DNA of 64,000 nt, from the NCBI GenBank assembly GCA_965216225.1, contig CBDCFF010000027.1, positions 62,001 through 126,000 on the forward strand, read 5' to 3'. The stretch comes from 3107 sp965216225. Lineage in GTDB: Bacteria; Pseudomonadota; Alphaproteobacteria; Rhodobacterales; Rhodobacteraceae. This document shows, one piece after another, positions 36,157 to 44,496 of the stretch. The notes below the pieces were generated by a model that saw only the letters and a program-made list of their open reading frames with translations, was not told where the DNA came from and made no database searches. The first letter of the stretch is position 1; each line of letters opens with the position of its first letter. Both the position numbers and the translations under genes were made by a program.

Positions 36157-36915
36157 TCAGAAAAACACATCGGCGGCGGCGATGGCGCGCCGTCCGGCGG
36201 ATGTCTTCAGCACGAGATTACCGCCCTCGTCCACCGTTTCAAAAGTCCCGGTCATCTCATCGCGCATGGTGCGGGCAGTGATGGTGTCGCCAATCCGGGC
36301 GGCGCGGTCCAGCCAGGCCCTGCGGATCGGTTCAAAGCCGCAGGCGGCAAACTGCCGTTCCCGCCGGGCATGGGAGGGGGCGAGAATATCCAGAAACGCC
36401 TCTGGCGTGACCCGTATCCCGGTTTCCGCCAGCAGGCTGACCGGCAGCACGGCGTCCCCGGCAATGGCCGAAACTGCGGGCGTGGACACCAGATTGACGC
36501 CGATGCCTGTGCCCAGCCAGGCAACCCTGCCGCCTGCCCCGCAGGACTCCAGAAGGATTCCGGCAAGTTTGCCGCCGTTCAACAGCACGTCATTCGGCCA
36601 TTTCAGCGAAAACGGCTCTGCCCGGCCGGCAACCGCGACGCAGGCATCGAACACCGCCAGCGCCGCGACAAAGGATCGAAGGGCGATGGTTTCCGCCGCC
36701 CCGGCCGGGCGCATGACCAGAGTGGCCGAGAAATTTCCCGCCGGATCGGCCCAGAGCCGCCCGCGGCGGCCACGGCCGCGCGTCTGCCGGAGGGCCAGAA
36801 TCCATTCCGGCCCCGTCAGGCCCGGCGCACGCCGCCGTGCCTCGGCGTTGGTGCTGTCGATCTCATCCAGTACGGTGCGGCCGACTCCCTCCGGCCAGCG
36901 ATGATCAGCGGACAA
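36157..36915 (-). CDS. birA: Biotin--[acetyl-CoA-carboxylase] ligase
   Basis: Attaches biotin to the carboxyl-carrier protein through biotinoyl-AMP. The 252-residue product has the ligase core: DSTNAEARRR, the adenylate-binding GRGRRGR at about residues 47-53, FSLKWPNDVLL and GKLAGILLE. There is no N-terminal helix-turn-helix, so it should not act as the biotin operon repressor. The TTG start overlaps the end of nuoN by 11 nt; the exact start is uncertain. Confidence 0.93.
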   Translation of the reverse strand: MSADHRWPEGVGRTVLDEIDSTNAEARRRAPGLTGPEWILALRQTRGRGRRGRLWADPAGNFSATLVMRPAGAAETIALRSFVAALAVFDACVAVAGRAEPFSLKWPNDVLLNGGKLAGILLESCGAGGRVAWLGTGIGVNLVSTPAVSAIAGDAVLPVSLLAETGIRVTPEAFLDILAPSHARRERQFAACGFEPIRRAWLDRAARIGDTITARTMRDEMTGTFETVDEGGNLVLKTSAGRRAIAAADVFF

Positions 36916-38344
36916 GAGCTTCTGCGGCCATCGCCGCCACGCCCTCGACCCCGAACAGGTTCACGATACCGAACAGCATGATTCCGGCGCTGGCGACAAG
37001 TACCGCCGCAGGCGCGAGCGATGTGGATTTATCCAGTGCTTCGCGCTCTTCACCGAAATACATGAAATAAACGATGCGGATGTAATAGAAGGCGCCGATG
37101 ACCGAGGCGATCACCCCGGCAACCGCCAGCCAGGCCATGCCTGCCTCTACCGCCGCGTGCAACACATGGAACTTGCCGAAGAAGCCCACCATCGGCGGGA
37201 CGCCCGAAAGGCTGAACAGAAGGATCAGCATACAAAGCGCGCGCAGCGGTTCCTGCCGTGAATACTGGTGCAGGCTGTCGATGTCCGTCACCGGTTTTCC
37301 GTCGCGTTCCAGCGACAGGACAAAGGCGAAGACGCCCAGATTCATGGTCACATAGATCGCCATGTAGATCAGCATCGCCTGCACACCGAACTGCGTGCCG
37401 GCCGCCAGCCCCATCAGGGCAAAGCCCATGTGCGAGATGGACGAATATGCCATCAGGCGCTTGATGTCGCGCTGACCGATCGCCGCCACGGCGCCCAGGA
37501 ACATGGACGCCACCGACAGCAGCGCGATGATCTGCGACCAATCCGCCGAAGCCGCGCCGAACGCATCGTGCATGACCCGGGCAAAAAGGCCCATCGCCGC
37601 CATCTTGGGCGCTGTCGCGAAGAAGGCCGTGACCGGCGTCGGCGCGCCTTCGTAAACGTCCGGGGTCCACATGTGGAACGGCGCCGCAGAGACCTTGAAG
37701 GCCAGACCGGTGATGATGAAAACAAGGCCGAACAGCAGCCCTGTCCCGACATGTCCCTCATGCACGGTAGAGACGATGCCCGAGAACAGCGTCGTCCCGG
37801 CAAAGCCGTAGGTCAGTGAACACCCATACAGGAGCAGGCCGGAACTCAGCGCGCCGAGAACGAAATACTTCAACCCGGCCTCGGTCGATTTCAGGTTGTC
37901 CCGGCGCAGCGAGGCCACGACGTAGAGTGAGAGCGATTGCAGCTCCAGCCCCATGTAGAGCGCCATCAGGTCGCCCGCGGAAACCATCATCATCATGCCG
38001 ACCACGGCCAGCGCCACCAGCAGGGGCAGTTCAAAGCGCAGCAGGTCGCGTCTGGACAGGTAATCGAGGCTCATGACCAGAACCACCGCAGCGGACCAGA
38101 GGATGGCGGTTTTGGCAAACCGGGCGAAGCCGTCGCCGATGAAGGCCCCGCCAAAGGCCGTCTGCGTGCCCGACATGCCGAACCCGATCCAGAAACCCAG
38201 CGCGATCATCACTGCGGCAGTCGCCCAGGTCAGCATCGGCGTCAGCCTGTCCTGCCCGTTATGGACCGCGCCGACCAGCGCCCCCATCGCAAAGACGGCA
38301 AGCACGATCTCCGGCAGGACGGCGGAAATATCGGAAAAGATCAT
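36905..38344 (-). CDS. nuoN: NADH-quinone oxidoreductase subunit N
   Basis: An antiporter-like proton-pumping membrane subunit of complex I, 479 residues with about 14 predicted helices. The central region YMGLELQSLSLYVVASL carries the conserved Glu of the family and SVASMFLGAVAAIGQRDIKRLMAYSSISHMGF the lysine-bearing helix. The ATG at 38344 starts MIFSDISAVLPE. It lies 10 nt after nuoM. Confidence 0.97.
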   Translation of the reverse strand: MIFSDISAVLPEIVLAVFAMGALVGAVHNGQDRLTPMLTWATAAVMIALGFWIGFGMSGTQTAFGGAFIGDGFARFAKTAILWSAAVVLVMSLDYLSRRDLLRFELPLLVALAVVGMMMMVSAGDLMALYMGLELQSLSLYVVASLRRDNLKSTEAGLKYFVLGALSSGLLLYGCSLTYGFAGTTLFSGIVSTVHEGHVGTGLLFGLVFIITGLAFKVSAAPFHMWTPDVYEGAPTPVTAFFATAPKMAAMGLFARVMHDAFGAASADWSQIIALLSVASMFLGAVAAIGQRDIKRLMAYSSISHMGFALMGLAAGTQFGVQAMLIYMAIYVTMNLGVFAFVLSLERDGKPVTDIDSLHQYSRQEPLRALCMLILLFSLSGVPPMVGFFGKFHVLHAAVEAGMAWLAVAGVIASVIGAFYYIRIVYFMYFGEEREALDKSTSLAPAAVLVASAGIMLFGIVNLFGVEGVAAMAAEALVR

Positions 38345-38354
38345 CGAACCCACC

Positions 38355-39899
38355 TCAATGTGATGCGGCAACTTGCGTGGCGCCATCCGTCATCGGCAGC
38401 GCCGCGTGATAGTCAGAGATCAGCGCCTCGACCGAAGGTCCGATCAGATCTGTGACCAGCGACGGATAGACGCCCAGCAGCAGCGTCATCGCGATCAGCG
38501 GCGCAAAGGTCAGACGCTCGCGCCCGGTCATGTCGGTGATCGACAGCAGGGCCTCTTTCAGAAGCTCCCCCATCACCACGCGACGATAAAGCCACAGCGC
38601 GTAAGCCGCAGACAGGATCACGCCGGAAGTCGCGAACAGCGCCACCCAGGTATTGGCCTGGAAGATGCCCATCAGGATCAGGAATTCGCCGACAAACCCC
38701 GATGTTCCCGGCAGGCCCACATTGGCCAGGGTGAAGAACATGAAGACCAGCGCATAGGCCGGCATCCGGTTCACAAGACCGCCATAGGCGTCAATGTCGC
38801 GGGTGTGCATCCGGTCATAGATCACGCCCACGCAAAGAAACAGCGCGCCGGAGATGAAGCCGTGGCTGAGCATCTGGAAGATCGCGCCATCTATCCCCTG
38901 CTGGTTCGCCGCGAAAATCCCCATCGTCACATACCCCATATGGGCGACCGAAGAATAGGCGATCAGCTTTTTCATGTCCTCCTGCGCCAGCGCCACCAGC
39001 GAGGTGTAGACGATGGCAATCGCGCTCATCCAGAAAATCAGCGGCGCCAGAAGATCCGAGGCAACCGGGAACATCGGCAGGCTGAACCGCAGAAACCCGT
39101 AGCCCCCCATCTTCAGCAGGATCGCGGCCAGAACCACCGAACCCGCGGTCGGAGCCTGCACATGGGCATCCGGCAGCCATGTATGAACCGGCCACATCGG
39201 CATCTTCACCGCGAAGGAGGCGAAGAAGGCCAGCCATAACAACGTCTGCAAACCGCCGATGATCCGAAAGCCCGCGACGCTCATCGTTTCCGAGCCGAAC
39301 CGGTGGTTCAGCAGCGTCGGAATATCCGTGGTGCCCGCGTCGAAATACATCGCGATCATCGCAACCAGCATCAGGACCGAGCCGATGAAGGTGTAGAGAA
39401 AGAACTTGAACGCCGCATAGATGCGCTCTCGGCCGCCCCAGATGCCGATGATCAGGAACATCGGGATCAGACCGGCCTCGAAGAACAGATAGAACAGAAT
39501 CAGATCCAGCGCCGTGAAGACGCCCAGCATCAGGGTTTCAAGCACCAGAAAGGCAATCATGAAGTCCTTGACCCGATGCGTCGCGTCCCAGCAGGCAAGG
39601 ATCACCAGCGGCATCAGGAAGGTGGTCAGCATGACGAAAAGAACGCTGATCCCGTCCACGCCCATCTTGTATCCGAGGCCGAGAATCCATTCTGCCTCCT
39701 CGACCATCTGAAAGCCGGTGTCGTGCGCATCGAAGCCGGAGAGAACGAAGAGGGACAGCAGGAAAGTCGCCACAGTCGCCACCAGCGCCAGCCATTTCGC
39801 CGCGCGCCGCGCGCTGGCGTCCTCGCCCCGCAGAAACAGCACCAGTATCCCGGCGGCAAGAAGCGGGATGAACGTAACGATGGAAAGCAGGTTATCCAT
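38355..39899 (-). CDS. nuoM: NADH-quinone oxidoreductase subunit M
   Basis: An antiporter-like proton-pumping subunit of complex I, 514 residues with about 14 membrane helices. The family segments FFEAGLIPMFLIIGIWGG and ALAQEDMKKLIAYSSVAHMGYV carry the conserved Glu and Lys of the proton path. Two nucleotides separate it from nuoL, within the nuo operon. Confidence 0.98.
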   Translation of the reverse strand: MDNLLSIVTFIPLLAAGILVLFLRGEDASARRAAKWLALVATVATFLLSLFVLSGFDAHDTGFQMVEEAEWILGLGYKMGVDGISVLFVMLTTFLMPLVILACWDATHRVKDFMIAFLVLETLMLGVFTALDLILFYLFFEAGLIPMFLIIGIWGGRERIYAAFKFFLYTFIGSVLMLVAMIAMYFDAGTTDIPTLLNHRFGSETMSVAGFRIIGGLQTLLWLAFFASFAVKMPMWPVHTWLPDAHVQAPTAGSVVLAAILLKMGGYGFLRFSLPMFPVASDLLAPLIFWMSAIAIVYTSLVALAQEDMKKLIAYSSVAHMGYVTMGIFAANQQGIDGAIFQMLSHGFISGALFLCVGVIYDRMHTRDIDAYGGLVNRMPAYALVFMFFTLANVGLPGTSGFVGEFLILMGIFQANTWVALFATSGVILSAAYALWLYRRVVMGELLKEALLSITDMTGRERLTFAPLIAMTLLLGVYPSLVTDLIGPSVEALISDYHAALPMTDGATQVAASH

Positions 39900-39901
39900 G
39901 G

Positions 39902-42046
39902 TTATTCAGCCCCTCCGCTGATCGACATCCAGGTGATCAGGACGACGGCCCCGATCACCATGGCAAAGGCGTAGGTGAAGATATAGCCGGACTGCGCGCG
40001 GCCGGCGAGCCGGGTGAGGAACGGAATGATTCCCATGGCGACACCGTTCAGGAACCCGTCGATGACCGACCCGTCGCCGCGTTTCCACAAAAAGCGGCCA
40101 ATCGCCCCGGCCGGGCGGACGAAAACCCCGTCATAAAGTTCATCCACATACCACTTGTTCAGAATGAAGCGATAGGTGATCGGCTGGTTCGCGGCCAGAC
40201 GGCGCGGCAGATCGGGCCGGCGGATATAAAAAAGATAGGCCAGAGCGAAACCCAGCAGCATCGCGACAAGGGGCGGTGCCTTCACCCATTTCGGCGCATG
40301 GTGGGCAGCGTCCAGAACATGGTTGTCCGGATGGGTAAAGACAGCGCCCTGCCCCGGCGTCCAGCCCGCAGCACCGGCCATTTCACCCGCGTCGTGCGTG
40401 TCGTGCGCATCGTGCGTGTCGTCGCCACCGCCTGTATCGGCAGTTGCACTGTCAGGGGTGTCTTCAGCGCCCGCCGCCTCTTGCTGATGCGCGGGTACGC
40501 CGTAGAAGGCATTCACGTCTTCATGCGAACCGAAGAAAGAGCCGAACCAGATCATCCCGGCGGCAATCGCCCCCAGCCCGAGCACAGCCAAAGGGATGGT
40601 CATGGTTGCCGGGCTTTCATGGGCGTGCTCGTGGGTGTAACGATCGCCGCGCGGCGCGCCAAAGAAGGTCAGGAAGATCAGCCGCCAACTGTAGAAGCTG
40701 GTCATGAAAGCCGCGATCACCAGCGCCCAGAAGGCGAAATCACCGGCGGCGGTATGGGCGGCCCAGGCGCTCTCGATGATCGCGTCCTTGGACAGGAAGC
40801 CCGCAAGGCCGACCGGTGTTCCCCAGAGAGTGAACAGGAACGACGGAATGCCGACACCGGTGATGGCCAGGGTGCCGATCACCATCGCCCGGAACGTCCA
40901 GGGCATCCGGTGGCGCAAACCGCCATAGTTCCGCATGTCCTGTTCGTGGTGCATTCCGTGAATGACGGACCCCGCGCCAAGAAAAAGCAGCGCCTTGAAA
41001 AAGGCATGGGTGAACAGGTGGAACATGGCGGCCGAGTAAACCCCCACGCCCGCCGCCACGAACATGTACCCCAGTTGCGAACAGGTCGAATAGGCGATCA
41101 CGCGCTTGATGTCGTTCTGCACCAGGCCCACGGTCGCGGCGAAAAACGCGGTGATGGCGCCGATATAGACAACGAAAGTCCTGGCCTCCGGCGCGAATTC
41201 AAAGAGCGGCGACATCCGGCAGACAAGGAACACCCCCGCCGTTACCATGGTCGCCGCATGGATCAGCGCCGACACCGGTGTCGGGCCTTCCATCGCGTCG
41301 GGCAGCCAGGTGTGCAGGAAGAACTGCGCCGATTTGCCCATGGCCCCGACGAACAGCAGGAAGGCAAGCAGGTTCGCGGCGTTCCATTCGGTCCACAGGA
41401 ACGTCAACTGCGTTTCGGCCAGCGCCGGCGCTGCGGAAAACACGTCATCGAAGTTGATGCTGTCCACCATGAAGAACAGGCCGAAAATGCCAAGCGCAAA
41501 GCCGAAATCCCCGACCCGGTTCACGACGAATGCCTTGATCGCGGCGGCATTGGCGGACGGTTTGCGGAAATAAAAGCCGATCAGCAGGTAGGATGCGACG
41601 CCCACACCCTCCCAGCCAAAGAACATCTGCACAAGGTTGTCGGATGTTACCAGCATCAGCATGGCGAAGGTGAAGAAGGACAGGTAGGCGAAGAAGCGCG
41701 GCCTGTAGCTCTCGCCGTCATGAAAATTGGCGTCATGGGCCATGTAGCCGATGGAATAGAGATGCACGAGGCTCGACACCGTGGTCACGACGATCAGCAT
41801 GATCGCGGTCAGCCTGTCCAGACGGATCGCCCAGCTGGTGTCCAGAGTGCCGGACTGCACATAGCGGAAAATCTCGATCTGGCGGGTTTCGCCATCAAAG
41901 CCCAGGAACACGATCCAGGACAGCAGCGCCGCCAGAAACAGCAGGCCCGTCGTCAGATACATCGCGCCCTGCTCGCCGATCACGCGCCAGCCGAAACCCG
42001 CCAGCACGGCGCCCAGAAGCGGGGCAAAGAGGATGATGGTTTCCAT
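39902..42046 (-). CDS. nuoL: NADH-quinone oxidoreductase subunit L
   Basis: The distal proton-pumping subunit with the long lateral helix along the membrane arm, 714 residues. The segments FFGWEGVGVASYLLIGFYF, LPDAMEGPTPVSALIHAATMVTAG and VGLVQNDIKRVIAYSTCSQLGYM are diagnostic. A His/Asp-rich loop (about residues 520-580, GGGDDTHDAHDTHDAG) sits before the last helices. ATG at 42046; a zinc-ribbon gene ends 2 nt upstream. Confidence 0.98.
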   Translation of the reverse strand: METIILFAPLLGAVLAGFGWRVIGEQGAMYLTTGLLFLAALLSWIVFLGFDGETRQIEIFRYVQSGTLDTSWAIRLDRLTAIMLIVVTTVSSLVHLYSIGYMAHDANFHDGESYRPRFFAYLSFFTFAMLMLVTSDNLVQMFFGWEGVGVASYLLIGFYFRKPSANAAAIKAFVVNRVGDFGFALGIFGLFFMVDSINFDDVFSAAPALAETQLTFLWTEWNAANLLAFLLFVGAMGKSAQFFLHTWLPDAMEGPTPVSALIHAATMVTAGVFLVCRMSPLFEFAPEARTFVVYIGAITAFFAATVGLVQNDIKRVIAYSTCSQLGYMFVAAGVGVYSAAMFHLFTHAFFKALLFLGAGSVIHGMHHEQDMRNYGGLRHRMPWTFRAMVIGTLAITGVGIPSFLFTLWGTPVGLAGFLSKDAIIESAWAAHTAAGDFAFWALVIAAFMTSFYSWRLIFLTFFGAPRGDRYTHEHAHESPATMTIPLAVLGLGAIAAGMIWFGSFFGSHEDVNAFYGVPAHQQEAAGAEDTPDSATADTGGGDDTHDAHDTHDAGEMAGAAGWTPGQGAVFTHPDNHVLDAAHHAPKWVKAPPLVAMLLGFALAYLFYIRRPDLPRRLAANQPITYRFILNKWYVDELYDGVFVRPAGAIGRFLWKRGDGSVIDGFLNGVAMGIIPFLTRLAGRAQSGYIFTYAFAMVIGAVVLITWMSISGGAE

Positions 42047-42048
42047 CG

Positions 42049-42258
42049 TCAGAACTCCAGACCCGGAGCGCCGCCCCGGCATTCAGGGCAGTTGCGAAAA
42101 TGAATGTCAGAGCCGTTGGCCCCGTATAGGTGACCGCAGTGAGAGCAGCCGAGTTGGTACACGCGCTGAAGGTGATCCGTTCCGGGGTCTCCGGTATCGC
42201 GTATCACGACCTGGCCCTTCCCGGAAACATATCCGATCCTCGTCGTTCCCCTGGACAC
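42049..42258 (-). CDS. Small zinc-ribbon protein between nuoK and nuoL
   Basis: A 69-residue soluble protein starting with GTG. Two CxxC pairs (C38/C41 and C57/C60) form a predicted zinc ribbon. They flank the highly characteristic GANGSDIH segment, and the protein ends GGAPGL. This matches a small family of unknown function that I recall as widespread in bacteria, not a complex I subunit. It is placed 3 nt after nuoK and 2 nt before nuoL, so it must be co-transcribed with nuo. Its role is unknown. Confidence 0.8.
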   Translation of the reverse strand: MSRGTTRIGYVSGKGQVVIRDTGDPGTDHLQRVYQLGCSHCGHLYGANGSDIHFRNCPECRGGAPGLEF

Positions 42259-42261
42259 TGT

Positions 42262-42567
42262 TCAGCCTTTCATCATGTTGACATCTTCCACCGCGATGGT
42301 GCCGCGGTTGCGGAAGAAACAGACGAGGATGGCAAGGCCGATGGCGGCCTCCGCCGCCGCCACGGTCAGCACGAACAGCGTGAAGACCTGCCCCACCAGA
42401 TCGCCCAGATGGGCCGAGAAGGCCACGAAGTTGATGTTGACCGCCAGCAGGATCAGTTCGATCGACATCAGCAGGATGATGACGTTCTTGCGGTTCAGGA
42501 AAAGGCCGAGGATGCCGATGACGAACAAAGCCGCCGCAACGCCCAGGTAATGTTCAAGTCCGATCAT
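42262..42567 (-). CDS. nuoK: NADH-quinone oxidoreductase subunit K
   Basis: A small membrane subunit of complex I with three helices, 101 residues. The conserved Glu residues in LLMSIELILLAVN and TVAAAEAAIGLAI belong to the E-channel. The ATG at 42567 follows an 85-nt spacer after nuoJ that contains a degenerate 12-nt purine-rich repeat. Confidence 0.97.
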   Translation of the reverse strand: MIGLEHYLGVAAALFVIGILGLFLNRKNVIILLMSIELILLAVNINFVAFSAHLGDLVGQVFTLFVLTVAAAEAAIGLAILVCFFRNRGTIAVEDVNMMKG

Positions 42568-42569
42568 CC

Positions 42570-42620
42570 GTCCGCAAATCCTTCTGCAAGGCCCTCTGCA
42601 CATCCTTCCGCCCGGCGTCT
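42570..42620 (-). repeat. Degenerate 12-nt repeat before nuoK
   Basis: On the minus strand about four units of the type GCGGAAGGATGT / GCAGAGGGCCTT / GCAGAAGGATTT / GCGGACGGATGA lead directly into the nuoK ATG. Each contains a Shine-Dalgarno-like purine core, so the array may supply or modulate ribosome binding. Confidence 0.5.
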
Positions 42621-42652
42621 TCCCGCCCCATTCTTTCCCGCAACGACGGGCA

Positions 42653-43267
42653 TCACAGCCCCTGCCCCGGTTTCACGTTCTTCAGTTCCATCGCCAGCGC
42701 CGGATCGCGGTGCATCTGGGCGACGACATTCTGCCGCCTGACATCCTGACGGGGGCGGAGCGTCAGGACAATCGCTCCGATCATCGCGACCAGCAGGATC
42801 AGGCCGGCGGCCTGGAACAGGTAGATGTAATCGTCATAGATCAACCGGCCGAGAGCGGCAGTGTTGTGCAGCTCTGCCGGTGCCGGGGCGACGGCCGCGC
42901 GCAGGCTCCCGGCCTCCTCCGCGAAGGTCCAGTTGCCCAGCACGATGGCCATCTGCATCAGCAGGACCACGCCGATCAGCAGGGCGAGCGGTACGTATTT
43001 CGCCATCCCGGCCTTCAGTTCCGCAAAGTCGATGTCCAGCATCATGACCACGAACAGGAACAGCACCGCGACCGCGCCGACATAGACGATGACCAGCAGC
43101 ATCGCGACGAATTCCGCCCCCAGCAGCACGAACAGCCCGGCCGAGGACAGGAAGGCGAGGATCAGCCACAGCACCGAATGCACCGGGTTGCGGGAGACGA
43201 CCGTGAACAGCCCCCCCACAAGGACCGGGATTGCAAGCAGGTAGAAGGCAAATGCGGCGACTGTCAT
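42653..43267 (-). CDS. nuoJ: NADH-quinone oxidoreductase subunit J
   Basis: A membrane subunit of complex I, 204 residues with five helices. The third contains the family motif MLLVIVYVGAVAVLFLFVVMML with the pi-bulge region. The polar C-terminal tail (LRPRQDVRRQN...) is alphaproteobacterial in style. It overlaps the preceding CMD-family gene by 4 nt. Confidence 0.97.
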   Translation of the reverse strand: MTVAAFAFYLLAIPVLVGGLFTVVSRNPVHSVLWLILAFLSSAGLFVLLGAEFVAMLLVIVYVGAVAVLFLFVVMMLDIDFAELKAGMAKYVPLALLIGVVLLMQMAIVLGNWTFAEEAGSLRAAVAPAPAELHNTAALGRLIYDDYIYLFQAAGLILLVAMIGAIVLTLRPRQDVRRQNVVAQMHRDPALAMELKNVKPGQGL

Positions 43268-43671
43268 GTCTCGTCATCCTCTTGCTCTGCCAGAACCTCC
43301 TGCGCAATCTCCGCCGCGCGGGTCATGGCCGGAAGGCCGCCGAACACCGCCATGAGGCCGATCGTCTCGATGATCTCCTGTTTCGACGCGCCCGCCTCGC
43401 GCGCGTGGCGCACGGTCAGGCGAATTTGCGGGTCTGCCTGCGCGCCCTGCATGGTCAGCCCGGCCAGTGTCAGCAGCAGCCTGGTCTTGGCGTCCAGCCC
43501 GTCCCTGTTGACCGCATTGCCAAAGGTCATCTCCATCAGGTCCTTCGGCATGGTCGGGATCAGTTTTTCGAATCCTTCGGGCGAAAAGGATTCCAGGGCC
43601 GGATTCATGGCCTTCGCCATGTCCTGCATCCGGGCCACCATGGCCTCGAAAGGGTTCTGCGAATCGGTCAT
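43264..43671 (-). CDS. Carboxymuconolactone decarboxylase-family protein in the nuo operon
   Basis: A 135-residue soluble helical protein. The core TRLLLTLAGLTMQGAQADPQIRLTVRHAREAGASKQEIIETIG fits the CMD/AhpD-like fold. The CxxC pair of AhpD peroxidases is absent, so peroxidase activity is unlikely. It overlaps nuoI upstream and nuoJ downstream by 4 nt each, so it is translationally coupled to complex I genes. A role in assembly or protection of the complex is only a guess. Confidence 0.85.
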   Translation of the reverse strand: MTDSQNPFEAMVARMQDMAKAMNPALESFSPEGFEKLIPTMPKDLMEMTFGNAVNRDGLDAKTRLLLTLAGLTMQGAQADPQIRLTVRHAREAGASKQEIIETIGLMAVFGGLPAMTRAAEIAQEVLAEQEDDET

Positions 43672-44162
43672 CTGTAGGGCGCGTCCAGTTCCAGATTGCG
43701 GGCGATCTCGGCTTCCCAGCGGTCGCCGTTTTCCAGCAGTTTCGCCTTGTCATAGTACAGTTCTTCGCGGGTCTCGGTGGAAAACTCGAAATTCGGGCCT
43801 TCGACGATGGCATCGACCGGGCAGGCCTCCTGGCAGAAACCGCAATAGATGCATTTCGTCATGTCGATGTCATAGCGCGTGGCCCGGCGAGAGCCGTCAT
43901 CGCGGGGTTCGGCGTCGATGGTGATCGCCTGCGCCGGGCAGATCGCCTCGCACAGTTTGCAGGCGATGCAGCGTTCTTCGCCATTGGGATAGCGGCGGAG
44001 CGCGTGTTCACCCCGGAACCGGGGCGACAGCGGCCCCTTTTCATGGGGGTAATTCAGCGTGACCTTGGGGGCGAAGAAGTATTTCAGCCCCAGCCCGAAG
44101 CCCTTGACGAAATCCGCCAGCAGGAAATATTTCGCGGCGCGGGTATAGTCGAAATGGGTCAT
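43668..44162 (-). CDS. nuoI: NADH-quinone oxidoreductase subunit I
   Basis: The peripheral-arm subunit carrying two [4Fe-4S] clusters (N6a, N6b), 164 residues. Both ferredoxin motifs are intact: CIACKLCEAICP and CIYCGFCQEACPVDA. The ATG at 44162 (MTHFDYTRA) gives the standard N-terminus with an amphipathic helix. A TM2 gene separates it from nuoH. Confidence 0.98.
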   Translation of the reverse strand: MTHFDYTRAAKYFLLADFVKGFGLGLKYFFAPKVTLNYPHEKGPLSPRFRGEHALRRYPNGEERCIACKLCEAICPAQAITIDAEPRDDGSRRATRYDIDMTKCIYCGFCQEACPVDAIVEGPNFEFSTETREELYYDKAKLLENGDRWEAEIARNLELDAPYR

Positions 44163-44169
44163 TTTTCCT

Positions 44170-44457
44170 CTACTCCAACATACCCGCACGAATACGCTTG
44201 CGCAGCGTGTCATTATGTTCGCGGACCATGTCGGGGATCAGGAAAAGATCAATAACCAACCAGATTGCAGTAATGATCAGACCAACAACTGTAAGGCTCA
44301 GGATAAGCATGATGATCGCCGATCCCTTGCACCCGAGATAAAAACGATGCGCACCCAATAAGCCAAGGAGGTTGAAAACTGAAAGCATATAGGCGATTCC
44401 CACATCGCGCCGCCGCGCCGTGAAGTGCATGATGGCATTTGCGTCGATTTCATTCAT
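44170..44457 (-). CDS. TM2 domain-containing membrane protein between nuoH and nuoI
   Basis: A 95-residue inner-membrane protein. Two hydrophobic helices (about residues 20-38 and 48-70) enclose GAHRFYLGCKGSAIIML, the TM2-domain hallmark with the glycine/histidine/arginine/phenylalanine turn. The cytoplasmic tail is charged. It is in line with the operon: 7 nt before nuoI and 39 nt after nuoH. The codons look less GC-rich than those of the neighbours, which suggests insertion. Its function is unknown; nothing ties TM2 proteins to complex I. Confidence 0.85.
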   Translation of the reverse strand: MNEIDANAIMHFTARRRDVGIAYMLSVFNLLGLLGAHRFYLGCKGSAIIMLILSLTVVGLIITAIWLVIDLFLIPDMVREHNDTLRKRIRAGMLE

Positions 44458-44496
44458 TTCAGTCCGGTCTCCTGTTGTTGGTAGTTTCCGTTCGCA

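Noticed and set aside
40298..42103. Plus-strand 601-codon frame over nuoL
   Set aside because: Complement of NuoL, which has full-length family similarity and membrane topology.
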